A stretch of 64,000 nucleotides of DNA, taken from a bacterium (lineage in GTDB: Bacteria; Myxococcota_A; Bradymonadia; REDH01). The stretch is from assembly GCA_030427825.1 (NCBI GenBank), contig JAUICO010000005.1:1-64000 (forward strand), written 5' to 3'. Below, in pieces: positions 13,045 to 25,502 of the stretch. Numbering within the stretch: the stretch's first letter is position 1; each line of letters starts with the position of its first letter. The position numbers and the translations under genes were made by a program. Under the pieces are notes generated by a model, which worked only from the letters and a program-made list of their open reading frames with translations, was not told where the DNA came from and searched no databases.

Positions 13045-13247
13045 GGCTCGGACCGCTGCGGAACGACCCGTGACCAGCTGCCGGCACGGGGCGCCGCGAC
13101 ATTCGCCTTGCGCCGAGGCGGTGTGAGCGTATGCTGTTAATGAACCGCACTCTGTACGGGTGCGATGGCTGACTCGCAGGTCAAGCCGACCCTCGCTGCT
13201 ACTCCGATCGCCTTCCACGTGAGTGGAAAACTGCGGCGTGTCGGCAC

Positions 13248-14417
13248 ATGTACCCGCTGAGCGCGGCTGGAGCATTGGATACATTGCGATTTCACGCAGA
13301 ACAAAGTGGTGCTTGGCGAACGGCCGAACAGACTCTGGTTCTGGCGGGTCGCTACATCATCGAGCGGCAGCTCGGGATTGGCACTTTCGGCACGGTGTAC
13401 CTCGGCCGGCGCATCGCGAGTCCGGACCAGCAGGTCGCCGTCAAACTGCTCCGCAGAGACCGGCATGATCCAAACTGGACGCGGTGCCTTGAGAAAGAAG
13501 CGGCCGCGCTTGAGGCCGCCTCCGATCGACACCTCATTGAAATCGAGGAGTACGGCTACCTCTTCGACGGCCGCCCTTTCCTTGTCCTTGAGTATGTAGC
13601 CGGCGAGACCATCGCCGACCTGCTCGCGCGAGAAGGCGCATTTCGCATTTCGGACGTTTCGCGCATTGCGATTCAGACGCTGCGGGCCCTCGAGGCCCTG
13701 CATCACGCCGGGGTCATCCACAACGACATCTCGCCGGGCAATATCTTCCTGACCCGCACCCGCATTTCCCGTCACCCGATCGTGAAAGTCTTCGATCTGG
13801 GGATATCGCGGACGATCGGGAAGAAGGGCGATCCGGATATGCCCATCCTCTGCTCGCCCCTGTACGCGGCGCCGGAGATCGTTCGTAACGAGACCGCCAC
13901 ACCGGCCGCGGACATCTACTCGCTCGCGCACGTGCTCGCCGAGCTGCTTGACGGCACGCCGGCCTTTGACGGCTGCTCCAGCGAAGAGGAGATCGTTCAG
14001 TTCCACCTTAAGGACAGCGACGTTCCGCTTGGGAATATCGCTGCGGGCTCCGTGTTCGGCGACATCCTACGGCGCGCGTTGAAGAAGGACCCGCGGCGAC
14101 GATTTTCGACCGCGACCGAGATGCGCCTCGCTGTCGAAGACGCCGCCGGACGACTGCTCGCCGAGTTTCACAACGAGCCGGCCCTTATGCTGAACCCGCG
14201 CGAGTTTCGGAGTGCTCCGGACTGGGAACACGACTTCCTCCCTCTTGAGAGCCTCGACACCCTCGCCGGCCATCACACGCCGGCACCCGACGCCGGTCCC
14301 GCCGTGGCGAGCGCACCAGCCGGGTATGAAGGCTCGGACGCGGATACGGCGCATCTGACCGCGCTGACGTCAGATGATCTGGTCGAGGAAGAGCGCGGGT
14401 ACGACGACGACCCCTGA
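13248..14417 (+). CDS. Serine/threonine protein kinase
   Basis: GRYIIERQLGIGTFGTVYLGRR...VAVKLL...GVIHNDISPGNIFL...VKVFDLGISR...YAAPEI. Confidence 0.9.
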   Translation: MYPLSAAGALDTLRFHAEQSGAWRTAEQTLVLAGRYIIERQLGIGTFGTVYLGRRIASPDQQVAVKLLRRDRHDPNWTRCLEKEAAALEAASDRHLIEIEEYGYLFDGRPFLVLEYVAGETIADLLAREGAFRISDVSRIAIQTLRALEALHHAGVIHNDISPGNIFLTRTRISRHPIVKVFDLGISRTIGKKGDPDMPILCSPLYAAPEIVRNETATPAADIYSLAHVLAELLDGTPAFDGCSSEEEIVQFHLKDSDVPLGNIAAGSVFGDILRRALKKDPRRRFSTATEMRLAVEDAAGRLLAEFHNEPALMLNPREFRSAPDWEHDFLPLESLDTLAGHHTPAPDAGPAVASAPAGYEGSDADTAHLTALTSDDLVEEERGYDDDP

Positions 14418-14465
14418 GCCCGAACCTCGAGCGCTGAGACGGCGCTGAGTCCGGCCCGATCCCGA

Positions 14466-15908
14466 TCAGTTGCTCAGAATCCCACCGGCGGCTTCGATCT
14501 TCGCGGGCACTGTCTGAAGCACGTCTTCGTCGCGGGCGTCCGCAACCGCAAGGGCGCGGCGCCAGGCGTCCACGGCCTGCGCACGGCGACCAAGGGCGCT
14601 GAGGATGTCGCCCAGATGATCGAGCAGCACCGCGTCTTCACCGGCGATTGCGATGGCCTGCTCCTGCAACTCAAGCGCCTGGCGATGGCGGCCACGACGG
14701 TGCAGAACCCAGGCGAGAGAGTCCATGATGCCCGCGCTGCCGGGCTCTTCGGCGAGAGCGCGCTCAATCAGCGCCTGGGCCTCTCGTAGATTCTCGCCGC
14801 GCTCGGCCCACGCGTAGCCGACGAAGTTCATCGCCGTGGCGTGGGTGGTGTCCAACTCAATCAGTCGCAGCATCAATTCAATCGCCCGATCTTCATCACC
14901 GATGCGGCTGCACACCCACGCGGCGGCCTCGATGAGGGACGCATCGAAGGGGCGTAGAGCCGCGGCATTCACCGCATACCGAGAGACCAGCGCCGAACGG
15001 CCGACCTGCTGCAGCGCCTGGGCCGCGTTGCGCAGGTGGGCCGGGTGCGCGGTCGTCATACGAGCCAGGTCACGAAGGGCTCTGTCGGTATCTTCCGAGA
15101 CCGGGTCGTCGCGCTCGGCATTTCGATCAAAGATGGTAACCCTTCGAAGATAGCAGCCGATGCGCTCAGGGTAGCGGGCGATGCACTCATCGGCGGTCGC
15201 CAGTGCGGCTGCATGTCGACTGAGCGTCTGTTGCAGCATCACTGCCTCTTCAGCGCTGGACGCGTCGCCGTCCGGCAGCGTGTACGCCTGCTCGTAGGCC
15301 AGCAGCGCCTGATCGAAGTTGCCGGCGGCACTGTTACTCAACGCGAGGCGGCGCCAGGCAACAGGCGACTCCGGGTACGCGTCCACGGCCGCCTGCGCGG
15401 CGGTGATCGGAGCACCGGGGTCATCCGTGCGAGTCGCGGTCTCGTACCACCAGGTGAAGAACTCCCTGCTGGCGCCGCTGGTATCTGTCGTCTGCATCAC
15501 TCGCAGCGCAGACTCGGTGTTCTCGGCAGCGGCATGCGCGCGCGCGGTACACCAGCCGGCCTCCCACTCGGCTGCGCCGCGCGCTGCGGCCAGCTCACAG
15601 GCGGCGATCGCACCTTCGAAGTCCTCGCTCTGTCGCAGAGCCTCAGAGAGGCGCTGCGCGATCCACGGCGAGTCGTCCAGCTCGGCGGCTTCCTGTAGCG
15701 CGGCGACGGCACCCGTGAGGTGCCCGCGGCGGAGCAGGGTCTCGCCCTGCAGATAGGCGCTAATTGCCTGCGGGTGCACAACCGGCTCCAGCGGCGCCGA
15801 GAGCAGCTCATCGGATGGGCGACGTTGAGTGCCGCCGCAGGCCACGATGAAGAGCGCGATGCCGGTAGCGCAGATCAGAGGTGCCGCAGTCCGTCGGCTG
15901 ATCGTCAT
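14466..15908 (-). CDS. TPR-repeat lipoprotein
   Basis: APLICATGIALFIVACGG lipobox; multiple TPR units (AMNFVGYAWAERGENLREAQALIERALAEEPGSAGIMDSLAWVLHRRG...). Confidence 0.85.
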   Translation of the reverse strand: MTISRRTAAPLICATGIALFIVACGGTQRRPSDELLSAPLEPVVHPQAISAYLQGETLLRRGHLTGAVAALQEAAELDDSPWIAQRLSEALRQSEDFEGAIAACELAAARGAAEWEAGWCTARAHAAAENTESALRVMQTTDTSGASREFFTWWYETATRTDDPGAPITAAQAAVDAYPESPVAWRRLALSNSAAGNFDQALLAYEQAYTLPDGDASSAEEAVMLQQTLSRHAAALATADECIARYPERIGCYLRRVTIFDRNAERDDPVSEDTDRALRDLARMTTAHPAHLRNAAQALQQVGRSALVSRYAVNAAALRPFDASLIEAAAWVCSRIGDEDRAIELMLRLIELDTTHATAMNFVGYAWAERGENLREAQALIERALAEEPGSAGIMDSLAWVLHRRGRHRQALELQEQAIAIAGEDAVLLDHLGDILSALGRRAQAVDAWRRALAVADARDEDVLQTVPAKIEAAGGILSN

Positions 15909-16356
15909 TTTGCGAAAGCTCCCCGGGAGCCGCGCCCAACGGTCACGTTGGAGTACTGCGGCAGGATTACAGTGACCGGATATTCGTAGCCTCGGGTGTG
16001 CCCCCCGACGCTACCCACGTCAACCGGCGCCGTCTCCCACAGCCGACGGCGCCAGTCCCTTCGGGGATCGTCGCGGGGCGACCACAGGAGCCACACGAGT
16101 GTGCGAGAGGGCGTCATTCACCGGCTGCACGCGGGGCGCTCAGAAGGCTCTTCGCCAGCGACAGGCGGGCTGGAGCGTCTCGTCATTTCCTGCGGCGATC
16201 AGCCTCGCACCGGAGGATCCTCCATGTTAGAGCGCTCGTGTGCCGTCGCTACCGGTGCGCCACTTTCACCCTGTGGCGTGCGCGGGCGAAGGTCTGCCTG
16301 AGGCGACATTTCGCGGGGACTCCTTGAGCCCGCCTGCCCATTGATCCGGTCACAGT

Positions 16357-18747
16357 ATGGCGGAACAGATCGAAGACGTGGTCCTCCACGAGACCCACCA
16401 GAAGCGATATCTCAACTACGCGCTCAGCGTTATCACGTCCCGCGCCCTGCCGGACGTCCGCGACGGGCTCAAACCCGTGCAGCGCCGTATTCTGTACGCC
16501 ATGTACAAGAACCTCGGGCTCACGCCGGACTCGCGCCACCGCAAGAGCGCAGCGGTCGTCGGCGAGGTCATGGCGAAGTACCATCCGCACGGCGACCAGT
16601 CGATCTACGACGCGATGGTACGCATGGCGCAGTCCTTCTCTCTGCGTAACCCCCTCGTCGACGGCCAGGGCAACTTCGGCTCCCTCGACGGCGATGGTGC
16701 CGCAGCGATGCGGTACACCGAAGCACGCCTCCGCCATCTGGCGGTGGAGCTTCTTTCAGAGCTCAAGAAGGAGACCGTCGACACGCGCCCCAACTACGAC
16801 GGAACCCTCGAAGAACCCGAGGTGCTGCCGGCGCAGTTTCCCAACCTGCTGATCAACGGCGCCAGCGGCATCGCAGTGGGGATGGCGACCAACATCCCGC
16901 CACACAACCTCAAGGAGGTCGTCAGCGCGTGCATCGCCCTTATCGATCAGCCTGAGCTGTCGATGGCCCAGCTGGTGCCCCGCTACATCAAGGGTCCGGA
17001 CTTCCCCACCGGCCCCTCGATTCTCAACTCCAAAGAAGAGCTGCGCGAAATCTACACGGCGGGGTCCGGCGCCATCGAAACCCGCGGCGACTACGAGATC
17101 GAGAAGGTCGGAAAGACCACACAGATCGTGATCACGTCGATTCCCTACTCCCTCAACAAGTCGAACCTGATCATCGCGATCGCGGACCTGATTCGCCAGG
17201 GAAAAGTGCCACAGCTGACTGACATTCGGGACGAGTCCACCGAGGACATCCGCATCGTCATGGAGCTCAAGCGCGGCGCCAACCACGAAGCGGCGATGGC
17301 GTACATCTACAAGAAGACAGCGCTGCAGACACGCTTCAACGTCAACTTCACCTGCCTCTGCCCCACTTCAGATCTCGATGGCGTGGCGCCCAAGCGCGTC
17401 GACCTGCGCGAGATGCTCGAGCACTTCCTCGAGTTCCGATATATCGTCACCCGCCGGCGCCTGGAGTTCGACCTGAGGGTGCTCGAAAAGCGCATCCACA
17501 TCCTGCGCGGCTTTGCGATCGTGTTCAACGCGCTGGATGAAGCCATCGCGCTGATCCGTGCGAGTGAGAGCAAGTCGGATGCCCGCGAAGGGCTCATGGC
17601 CCGCTTCGAGCTTGACCATGAACAGGCCGAAGCGATCCTCGAAATCCGCCTCTACAAACTCGCACGCTTCGAGATCGCGGCGATCCTGGAGGAGCTCGAA
17701 GAGAAGGAGGCGCAGGCCGCCGAGATTCGCGCGATCCTCGAGAGCGAAAACGAAATGTGGGCGCTGATCCGCGGCGAACTCGAGCAGATCCGAGACGCCT
17801 ACGGCGACGCACGAAAGTCCAAAGTCACCGGGCCCGTCGAAGAGCTGGAGTTTGACGAGGAAGCATACATCGTCGCCGAAGATTCGTTTGTTGTTGTAAC
17901 CCGCGCCGGGTGGATCAAACGCCAGAAGAGTTACACCGATGTCAGCGCGATTCGGGTGCGCGACGGCGACGAGATCGGATGGGTCATGCCGTCTTCAACA
18001 CGGGAGACTCTCGTGCTCTTCACCGATCGCGGCAAGGCATACTCGGTGCGCATCGCGGACATCGCGCAGACCACCGGTCATGGCGACGCGATCCAAACAC
18101 GCTTTGACTTCGCAGACGGCGAACAGATCGTCGGCGTTGCCTCTACAGACCCACGCTGCCACCCCATCGCGGGCCCGGAGTGCCCCAAAGTCGGGCGCGA
18201 CGAAGCCGCACCTCCCTGGGTCGTCGCCGTCAGCCGAGGCGGTCGCTCGATTCGCCTGCCACTCTCGATGTTCGCTGAGCCCTCAAACCGCGCCGGCCGC
18301 TACTACATGAAGCTCGACGCAAAGGTCGCGAATGACGCGGTGCTCGGCGCTGAGCTGAGTATCGGTGACGAGCTCATCACCCTCGCCACGCGCAAAACAC
18401 ACTACCTGCTCTTCCCCGCTCGAGAAGTGAACCTGCTCGGCGGGCCCGGCAAGGGTGTGATGGCCATCAAGCTGGGCAGCGGCGACTTCGTAATCGGGTG
18501 GGCGCTCGCCCGAAAGCGTATGCACGGCGTCACCGTAACCACCAGTCGCGGCCGCGAAGAGACCATCCGACCAAACAAGTTCACGGTTACCGGGCGCGCA
18601 AACAGAGGCCGACAGCTCAACAAGACCGGCACCTTCGATGGCGTCATCGTTGAGCCCGTCGAAATCAAACTTGACGATCCGGACCCGCGCACGACGGAGT
18701 CCGTAATCAGCGCACATGCGAGAGATTCACAATCGAAGTTGTTCTGA
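16357..18747 (+). CDS. parC: DNA topoisomerase IV subunit A (type IIA topoisomerase A subunit)
   Basis: [42 protein letters not shown] catalytic Tyr; no canonical GyrA-box (QRRGGKG) seen in C-terminal domain; adjacent parE. Confidence 0.9.
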   Translation: MAEQIEDVVLHETHQKRYLNYALSVITSRALPDVRDGLKPVQRRILYAMYKNLGLTPDSRHRKSAAVVGEVMAKYHPHGDQSIYDAMVRMAQSFSLRNPLVDGQGNFGSLDGDGAAAMRYTEARLRHLAVELLSELKKETVDTRPNYDGTLEEPEVLPAQFPNLLINGASGIAVGMATNIPPHNLKEVVSACIALIDQPELSMAQLVPRYIKGPDFPTGPSILNSKEELREIYTAGSGAIETRGDYEIEKVGKTTQIVITSIPYSLNKSNLIIAIADLIRQGKVPQLTDIRDESTEDIRIVMELKRGANHEAAMAYIYKKTALQTRFNVNFTCLCPTSDLDGVAPKRVDLREMLEHFLEFRYIVTRRRLEFDLRVLEKRIHILRGFAIVFNALDEAIALIRASESKSDAREGLMARFELDHEQAEAILEIRLYKLARFEIAAILEELEEKEAQAAEIRAILESENEMWALIRGELEQIRDAYGDARKSKVTGPVEELEFDEEAYIVAEDSFVVVTRAGWIKRQKSYTDVSAIRVRDGDEIGWVMPSSTRETLVLFTDRGKAYSVRIADIAQTTGHGDAIQTRFDFADGEQIVGVASTDPRCHPIAGPECPKVGRDEAAPPWVVAVSRGGRSIRLPLSMFAEPSNRAGRYYMKLDAKVANDAVLGAELSIGDELITLATRKTHYLLFPAREVNLLGGPGKGVMAIKLGSGDFVIGWALARKRMHGVTVTTSRGREETIRPNKFTVTGRANRGRQLNKTGTFDGVIVEPVEIKLDDPDPRTTESVISAHARDSQSKLF

Positions 18748-18758
18748 TGCAGGAGTCA

Positions 18759-18839
18759 GGGGCGCTGCCCCCGCAACCCCGGCAGGGCTCTGCCCTGCAC
18801 CCGCAAGGGGACTCGGTCCCCTTGACCCCATGGTTGGGG
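18759..18839. repeat. Multi-hairpin intergenic element A (parC-parE gap)
   Basis: Stems GGGGC-gct-GCCCC, GCAGGGC-tct-GCCCTGC, AAGGGGA-ctcgg-TCCCCTT, CCCC-atggtt-GGGG separated by GCAACCCCGGC / ACCCGC / GA. Confidence 0.85.
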
Positions 18840-18867
18840 AAGAAGTGTGTTCCCAGTGAGAAAGTAG

Positions 18868-20796
<1,929 letters not shown>

Positions 20797-20857
20797 TTTC
20801 AGCGCTGCGGCGGCTGGGACCCGGGCAACGCCTCAGGGACGAACGGGACGTCTCCCG

Positions 20858-23308
20858 TCAGTTGCACCCGCTCAGGCCATCGATCCAGGCGCGTACGAGG
20901 GCCACTCCGTCACTGTCCACGATGCTCGTCGCCAGCGGCGGCATCTGCTCGCTGCCGCGATGATTGATGCGTGCAAACAACACGGAGTTGTCGGCGTCGC
21001 CCGGGTTGACCAGCGAGTCTCCCGTTACACCAACGGAACCGAACTGCGCGCGAACCCCACACGTGTTTGTATCTGCCGCCGTCCAGAGAAAGTCCTGCGT
21101 TCCACGGCCGGTACCGCCGGGGCGATGACAGTTGGAGCAGTTGGAGTGCAGCCAGGCGCGGGCGTGCTCCTCGTCCGTCGCTGTTTCGTTCGGTCGAGGC
21201 AGGGCGTCGAGCTCAGCAGCCGGCGCCGGAAGTGTATCGATCATACCCACGGCGGAGAGGGTCTCGAGCTGATTCGCTGAACGCCCTGTTGAGGGGTAGC
21301 TGAGGTCGCCGTTGAGCTGCAACACCTCGGGACCCAACGGGCCACCCGCAGCGCGCGTATGGCAGGTGGTGCATTGCTGCGTCGACGGAAAGAGCCACTG
21401 CTGCCCTTCGACCTCGACCTCGACACCTTCCTCGACGTAGTCGGCGTCGCTGCCGTCGCCGCGCCAACGGTAGGAGTACCCCGCCCAATCTCCATCTGCG
21501 TGGCGAACGAGGAGTCGGGTTTCGAAGAGGATCCCGTTGAGGCGAAACTCTTTGAGCAGGACCGTCCCGTTCGGGAAATCGAGACGCCCGTCCGAGCCGA
21601 CCGTGATGGTGCTTCCATCGGGGATTGCCAGATAGCGGTCCTTTTGCGCACCATCGGACCAGAAGGGGACATTGACCGTATACGGCACGAGTCCGGCGGA
21701 GAGGACGCTCGGGTTTCCGGAGTCCACACACCCGGTCTCGCTCAGAAGCGCCGGGAAGTCCGGACCGGGACCGGTAGACTCGGCAACGATCCTGAACAGC
21801 GCCCCATTGTAGTCGACAATGTAGAGCTCGCCGTTGTTGTCTTCACCGAAGGACGAAAGAGAGCCGTTTGTCGAGAAGAGGAACTCGCTCGCCCAGGTCT
21901 CGCCGACCGAGCGGAGCGCCCACACATTTCCGTTGGTGTAGTCGCCGAATATGTATGCTCCGTAGAGGCTGGGGATCTCGCTGCCTCGATACACGTAGCC
22001 GCCGGTAATCGATGAGCCCTGACTGTGTGGATACACATGCACCGGATCCAGCAGGTCGCTGCGATCACAGCCCGGCGGATCGAAGCAGGAGAGACCCTCT
22101 TTGATCGGCCAACCGTAGTTGCCGCCTTCTTCAATGATGTCGATCTCTTCCCACGCGTTCTGACCAACGTCTGCCGCCCAGAGGTCGCCGGTCTCGCGGT
22201 CAAAACTGAAACGCCAGACGTTGCGCAGGCCCCAGGCGTAGATCTCGTCGGCACCCGGTGCGTCCGAAAAAGGATTGCCCTCAGGGACGCTGTACTCCTC
22301 GCCGGCCGCAGGCACATCGACGTCGATTCGCAGCAGGGCACCAAGTGTAGTGTTTGGATTCTGGCCGTTGTTGTAGGTGTCGCCGCCGCCGCCGCCATCG
22401 CCGAGCGAGATGTAGAGCATGCCATCGGGACCGAACTTGATATCGCCGCCGTTGTGATTGCCCGCCGGCTGGTCGACTTCGTAGAAGGTCGTCTCGGTGT
22501 TTGGCAGGAGCGCTGTACCGGCCTCGTTGACCTCGAAACGCGAGATACGGGAGTTGAGGTCTTCGTTCTGCCAGTCAGAGACGCCGTACATGTAGCTGAG
22601 AAACACGTATCCGTTGTTCTCGTAGTCCGGGTGAAACGCCATCCCGAGCAGGCCGCCTTCGAAGTAATTCAGCACCTCGGTCGTGTGGTCGATGAAGACG
22701 CTGGATGTCGCCGTGTCACCTCGGTCGTCGATACGAGTAATTACGCCGTCCTGCGTCAGAACGTAGTAGACCTCGTCGACGAGGGGGTCTGCGACAAAGC
22801 CGAGCGCCTGACTGAATGAGAAGCCGCTGAAGACGCGCGACGCTCGAACGGTGATGTCGTTCTGTGGGCGTGATGGCGCGACGCAGCTCTGGTTCGCGGG
22901 GCGCTGGTCGAGCCCGATGACGGGCGAGCCCGTCGTGTCTGCGGTGTCCGTCGTATCTGCGGAGTCTGTCGTCTCTGCCGTATCGGTCACATCTGCGACG
23001 TCCGTCGTATCCGCAGTATCCGAAGTGTCGGCCGCGTCTGTCGCATCTGTGACGTCCGCCGCGTCCGTCGTATCCGCGACGTCCTCAGTGTCGCGGGCGT
23101 CTGTCGTATCCGCGACGTCCGCCGCGTCTGTCGTATCCGCGACGTCCGCCGCGTCCGTCGTATCCGCGGCGTCCTCAGTGTCGCGCGCGTCTTCGACGTC
23201 GCCTGTGCCGCTGTCCTCTCCCGCATTGCCGTCTCCGCATGCGGCATGCAGAGCCGCCATGAGACAAATCGCCAGGAAGGCCGGAAGCTCTCGAAGTGTC
23301 ACCATCAT
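20858..23308 (-). CDS. Lipoprotein PQQ-dependent glucose/sorbosone dehydrogenase-like protein with C-terminal c-type heme motifs
   Basis: MMVTLRELPAFLAICLMAALHAACGDG; Asp/Thr repeat tether; GGLLGMAFHPDYENNGYVFLSYM...IKFGPDGMLYISLGDGGGGGD...GLRNVWRFSFD; CTTCH and CSNCH. Confidence 0.88.
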   Translation of the reverse strand: MMVTLRELPAFLAICLMAALHAACGDGNAGEDSGTGDVEDARDTEDAADTTDAADVADTTDAADVADTTDARDTEDVADTTDAADVTDATDAADTSDTADTTDVADVTDTAETTDSADTTDTADTTGSPVIGLDQRPANQSCVAPSRPQNDITVRASRVFSGFSFSQALGFVADPLVDEVYYVLTQDGVITRIDDRGDTATSSVFIDHTTEVLNYFEGGLLGMAFHPDYENNGYVFLSYMYGVSDWQNEDLNSRISRFEVNEAGTALLPNTETTFYEVDQPAGNHNGGDIKFGPDGMLYISLGDGGGGGDTYNNGQNPNTTLGALLRIDVDVPAAGEEYSVPEGNPFSDAPGADEIYAWGLRNVWRFSFDRETGDLWAADVGQNAWEEIDIIEEGGNYGWPIKEGLSCFDPPGCDRSDLLDPVHVYPHSQGSSITGGYVYRGSEIPSLYGAYIFGDYTNGNVWALRSVGETWASEFLFSTNGSLSSFGEDNNGELYIVDYNGALFRIVAESTGPGPDFPALLSETGCVDSGNPSVLSAGLVPYTVNVPFWSDGAQKDRYLAIPDGSTITVGSDGRLDFPNGTVLLKEFRLNGILFETRLLVRHADGDWAGYSYRWRGDGSDADYVEEGVEVEVEGQQWLFPSTQQCTTCHTRAAGGPLGPEVLQLNGDLSYPSTGRSANQLETLSAVGMIDTLPAPAAELDALPRPNETATDEEHARAWLHSNCSNCHRPGGTGRGTQDFLWTAADTNTCGVRAQFGSVGVTGDSLVNPGDADNSVLFARINHRGSEQMPPLATSIVDSDGVALVRAWIDGLSGCN
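22920..23190. repeat. Degenerate tandem repeat encoding (D/A)TTDAADVADTTD tether
   Basis: Repeated gtcgtatccgcgacgtccgccgcgtct-type units. Confidence 0.8.
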
Positions 23309-23475
23309 CTGCTCCTTCGTTGCACCAGGCTCTTTCGTAGCTGGCAGGCAGACGCGGCGCCAGCCCATCCGCGACCTGCGAGAGTGCGCATTGAGAGCAA
23401 AAAGCAGCGGTAGCGGCGATCGCTCGTATGGGATATGGCGCCGTCTCCCCCAGAACTCTGACATGGAGTGTAGTA

Positions 23476-24639
23476 ATGAGAAGTAGATTTTCGGCCATCG
23501 CATTTGTGATGATTGCGGCCCTCGCCGTCGGTTGTGACAATGACGACGACAACACCGGTGGCAGCGACACCGGTACTGACAGCACCAACGACACTGGCGG
23601 CGGCGACACTGGCGGCGACGACACTGGCGGCGACGACACTGGCGGCGACGACACTGGCGGCGACGCCTCCGTGAGCGACCCCTGTGATTCCACGACGGCG
23701 ATGACCGGCAACACGGCTACCGTCGTTATCGCCGGCGCCGGCTCTGCACTTACCGGCTCCTGCGGTGGAGACGGGCCGGAAGTGGTTCTCGAATGGACCG
23801 CGGACGCGACAGACAGCTTCACGGCTACAGCGACTGTCGACGACTCGACCGATACCGACACCGTCGTCTACGTTCAGTCGACATGCGGCGACGCCGGCTC
23901 CGAGCTGGGATGCAACGACGACGCCTCCGGGACGACCTTCGGCAGCGCCGCCACCTTTGATGCCGTCGCAGGTACGACCTACTTCATCGTGGTCGACACC
24001 TACGATGCGGACAGCATCGGCACTGTGCAGGTCTCCGTAGACGCGGTCGTCCCCCCGGAATGTGGCGACGGCATCGTTAACGGCGAGGACATCTGCGACG
24101 GAGACGCGAGCATTGATCCGAACGAGTGCTCCGAATTTGGATACGACAGCGGTACAGCGACATGCTCCGACGCATGCACCATCGACCTCAGCGCGTGCGT
24201 GATCGCATCGACCGAGACAACGAACACCTGCGACGCCCCCGGCACCATCACTCTCACCGACGGCTCCTGGTCCGAAACCGTCACAAACGTCGGATGGCCC
24301 GACGCACAGCGCTCCAGCCAGTCCATCCTGAACTCCCAGGAGCTGGTCTACGCCTTCACTCCCGACGCAGATGGCGACTACACCATCACGACCGGCCCGG
24401 CGAATACGCCTGCGGTTGAAGGCGACGCTTCAGACACCGTTGTCTACGTGCGCACGGACTGCGGTGATGATGCCTCTGAAGTCGCTTTCGGTGACGACAT
24501 CGACTTCTTCGGTGACAACTACTTCACTGAAATCACACTCAGCGCGACAGCGTCCACGACCTACTACATCATCGTCGAGACCTTCTCGCCGGCGGAAGCA
24601 GGCCCGTTCACGCTCACAGTAAGCGCACCCACAGAGTGA
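23476..24639 (+). CDS. Lipoprotein with DTGGD repeats, two PPC-like domains and DUF4215-like Cys motif
   Basis: MRSRFSAIAFVMIAALAVGC; (DTGGD)n; VVLEWTADATDSFTATATVDDSTDTDTVVYVQSTC; CGDGIVNGEDICDGD; second VYVRTDCGDD...FTLTVSAP. Confidence 0.83.
   Translation: MRSRFSAIAFVMIAALAVGCDNDDDNTGGSDTGTDSTNDTGGGDTGGDDTGGDDTGGDDTGGDASVSDPCDSTTAMTGNTATVVIAGAGSALTGSCGGDGPEVVLEWTADATDSFTATATVDDSTDTDTVVYVQSTCGDAGSELGCNDDASGTTFGSAATFDAVAGTTYFIVVDTYDADSIGTVQVSVDAVVPPECGDGIVNGEDICDGDASIDPNECSEFGYDSGTATCSDACTIDLSACVIASTETTNTCDAPGTITLTDGSWSETVTNVGWPDAQRSSQSILNSQELVYAFTPDADGDYTITTGPANTPAVEGDASDTVVYVRTDCGDDASEVAFGDDIDFFGDNYFTEITLSATASTTYYIIVETFSPAEAGPFTLTVSAPTE
23590..23665 (+). repeat. 15-bp tandem repeat GACACTGGCGGCGAC (about 5 units)
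   Basis: Read directly; encodes DTGGD repeats. Confidence 0.85.
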
Positions 24640-24694
24640 AGCCCCGACGAGCAGCAGGCTGCCCTGACGGGCCACCATGCCGCGCAAAAACTCG

Positions 24695-24732
24695 AACGGG
24701 AAACTGCCCTGCAGTTTCCCGTTTCGGTTTTT
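24695..24732. terminator. Bidirectional intrinsic terminator between convergent genes
   Basis: AACGGGAAACTGC-cct-GCAGTTTCCCGTT followed by TCGGTTTTT; A5 run on the 5' side gives a T-run for the minus strand. Confidence 0.85.
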
Positions 24733-24752
24733 GGGACTGCAGCTGCCGCGTA

Positions 24753-25502
24753 TCAGAGACAGGTCAACGCGGAGGTTCCGGCCCACGACGACGTCAGCGT
24801 CGCGTAGGTGCCGGTCGCCGGATTCACCTTGTAGAGGTGGTTCTGGTAGATGACGAAGACCGCGCCGTCGCAGGCCACCATCTCAGTCACGCCGGAGTAC
24901 TGGTTGCCAACTGAGCGGTACTCGCCCGACATCGGGTTGACGGCGTAGAGCACGTCGCCCTGCACGACGTAGAGCGTGTCGTTGGTGCCGGCGATCGCCG
25001 TCGTACCTGCGTAGGTCGAGGGCAGCGCCTGGTAGGCGCCGGTCGCCGGATTCACGCGGTAGAGCGTGTTATTCTGAATGACCATCAGGTGCGGGCCCAC
25101 CATCGCGATGTGGGTCGTGCCGACGTAGTTGCCCTGGATGGCAGCCCAGGTGCCGTCCGCCGGATTCACGCGGTAGACGATGTTGTTCTGCAATCCGTAG
25201 ATCGCATCCGAGGACGCGGTGAGGCCGGTCGCGCCCTGCCAGGTCGTGCTGAAGGGAGTCCAGCTGCCATCAGCCGGATTCACCTTGTACATGTTGTCGC
25301 CCTGAATCCCGAAGATGTGGCCGCCGTACGCGGTCAGCAGCTGCGTGCCGCTCCAGGTGGTGGAACGTGCCTCCCAGCTGCCATCCGTGGTGCTCGCGGC
25401 ATAGAGCGTGTCGCCCTGAACCGCATAGAGAGTGGCAGCGTTGGCAGCCGCAGCCAGCGTCAGCGCCGCAGCGAAGGTCAGCAGGACAAATAGCTTCTTC
25501 AT
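24753..25502 (-). CDS. Secreted protein of six ~38-aa repeats
   Basis: MKKLFVLLTFAAALTLAAAANA signal peptide; repeats IYGLQNNIVYRVNPADGTWAAIQGNYVGTTHIAMVGPH etc. Confidence 0.82.
   Translation of the reverse strand: MKKLFVLLTFAAALTLAAAANAATLYAVQGDTLYAASTTDGSWEARSTTWSGTQLLTAYGGHIFGIQGDNMYKVNPADGSWTPFSTTWQGATGLTASSDAIYGLQNNIVYRVNPADGTWAAIQGNYVGTTHIAMVGPHLMVIQNNTLYRVNPATGAYQALPSTYAGTTAIAGTNDTLYVVQGDVLYAVNPMSGEYRSVGNQYSGVTEMVACDGAVFVIYQNHLYKVNPATGTYATLTSSWAGTSALTCL

Noticed and set aside
13248-14417. HND instead of HRD in the kinase catalytic loop as evidence of a pseudokinase
   Set aside because: Catalytic Asp, VAVK lysine and DLG are present; HxDxSPxN loops are common in myxobacterial kinases.
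22851-23486. 211-aa plus-strand ORF with SVVSAVSVTSATSVVSA repeats
   Set aside because: Antisense of the Asp/Thr tether repeat of the PQQ dehydrogenase gene.
23590-23665. Possible CRISPR-like array
   Set aside because: Direct tandem repeats without spacers, in frame within a lipoprotein gene.
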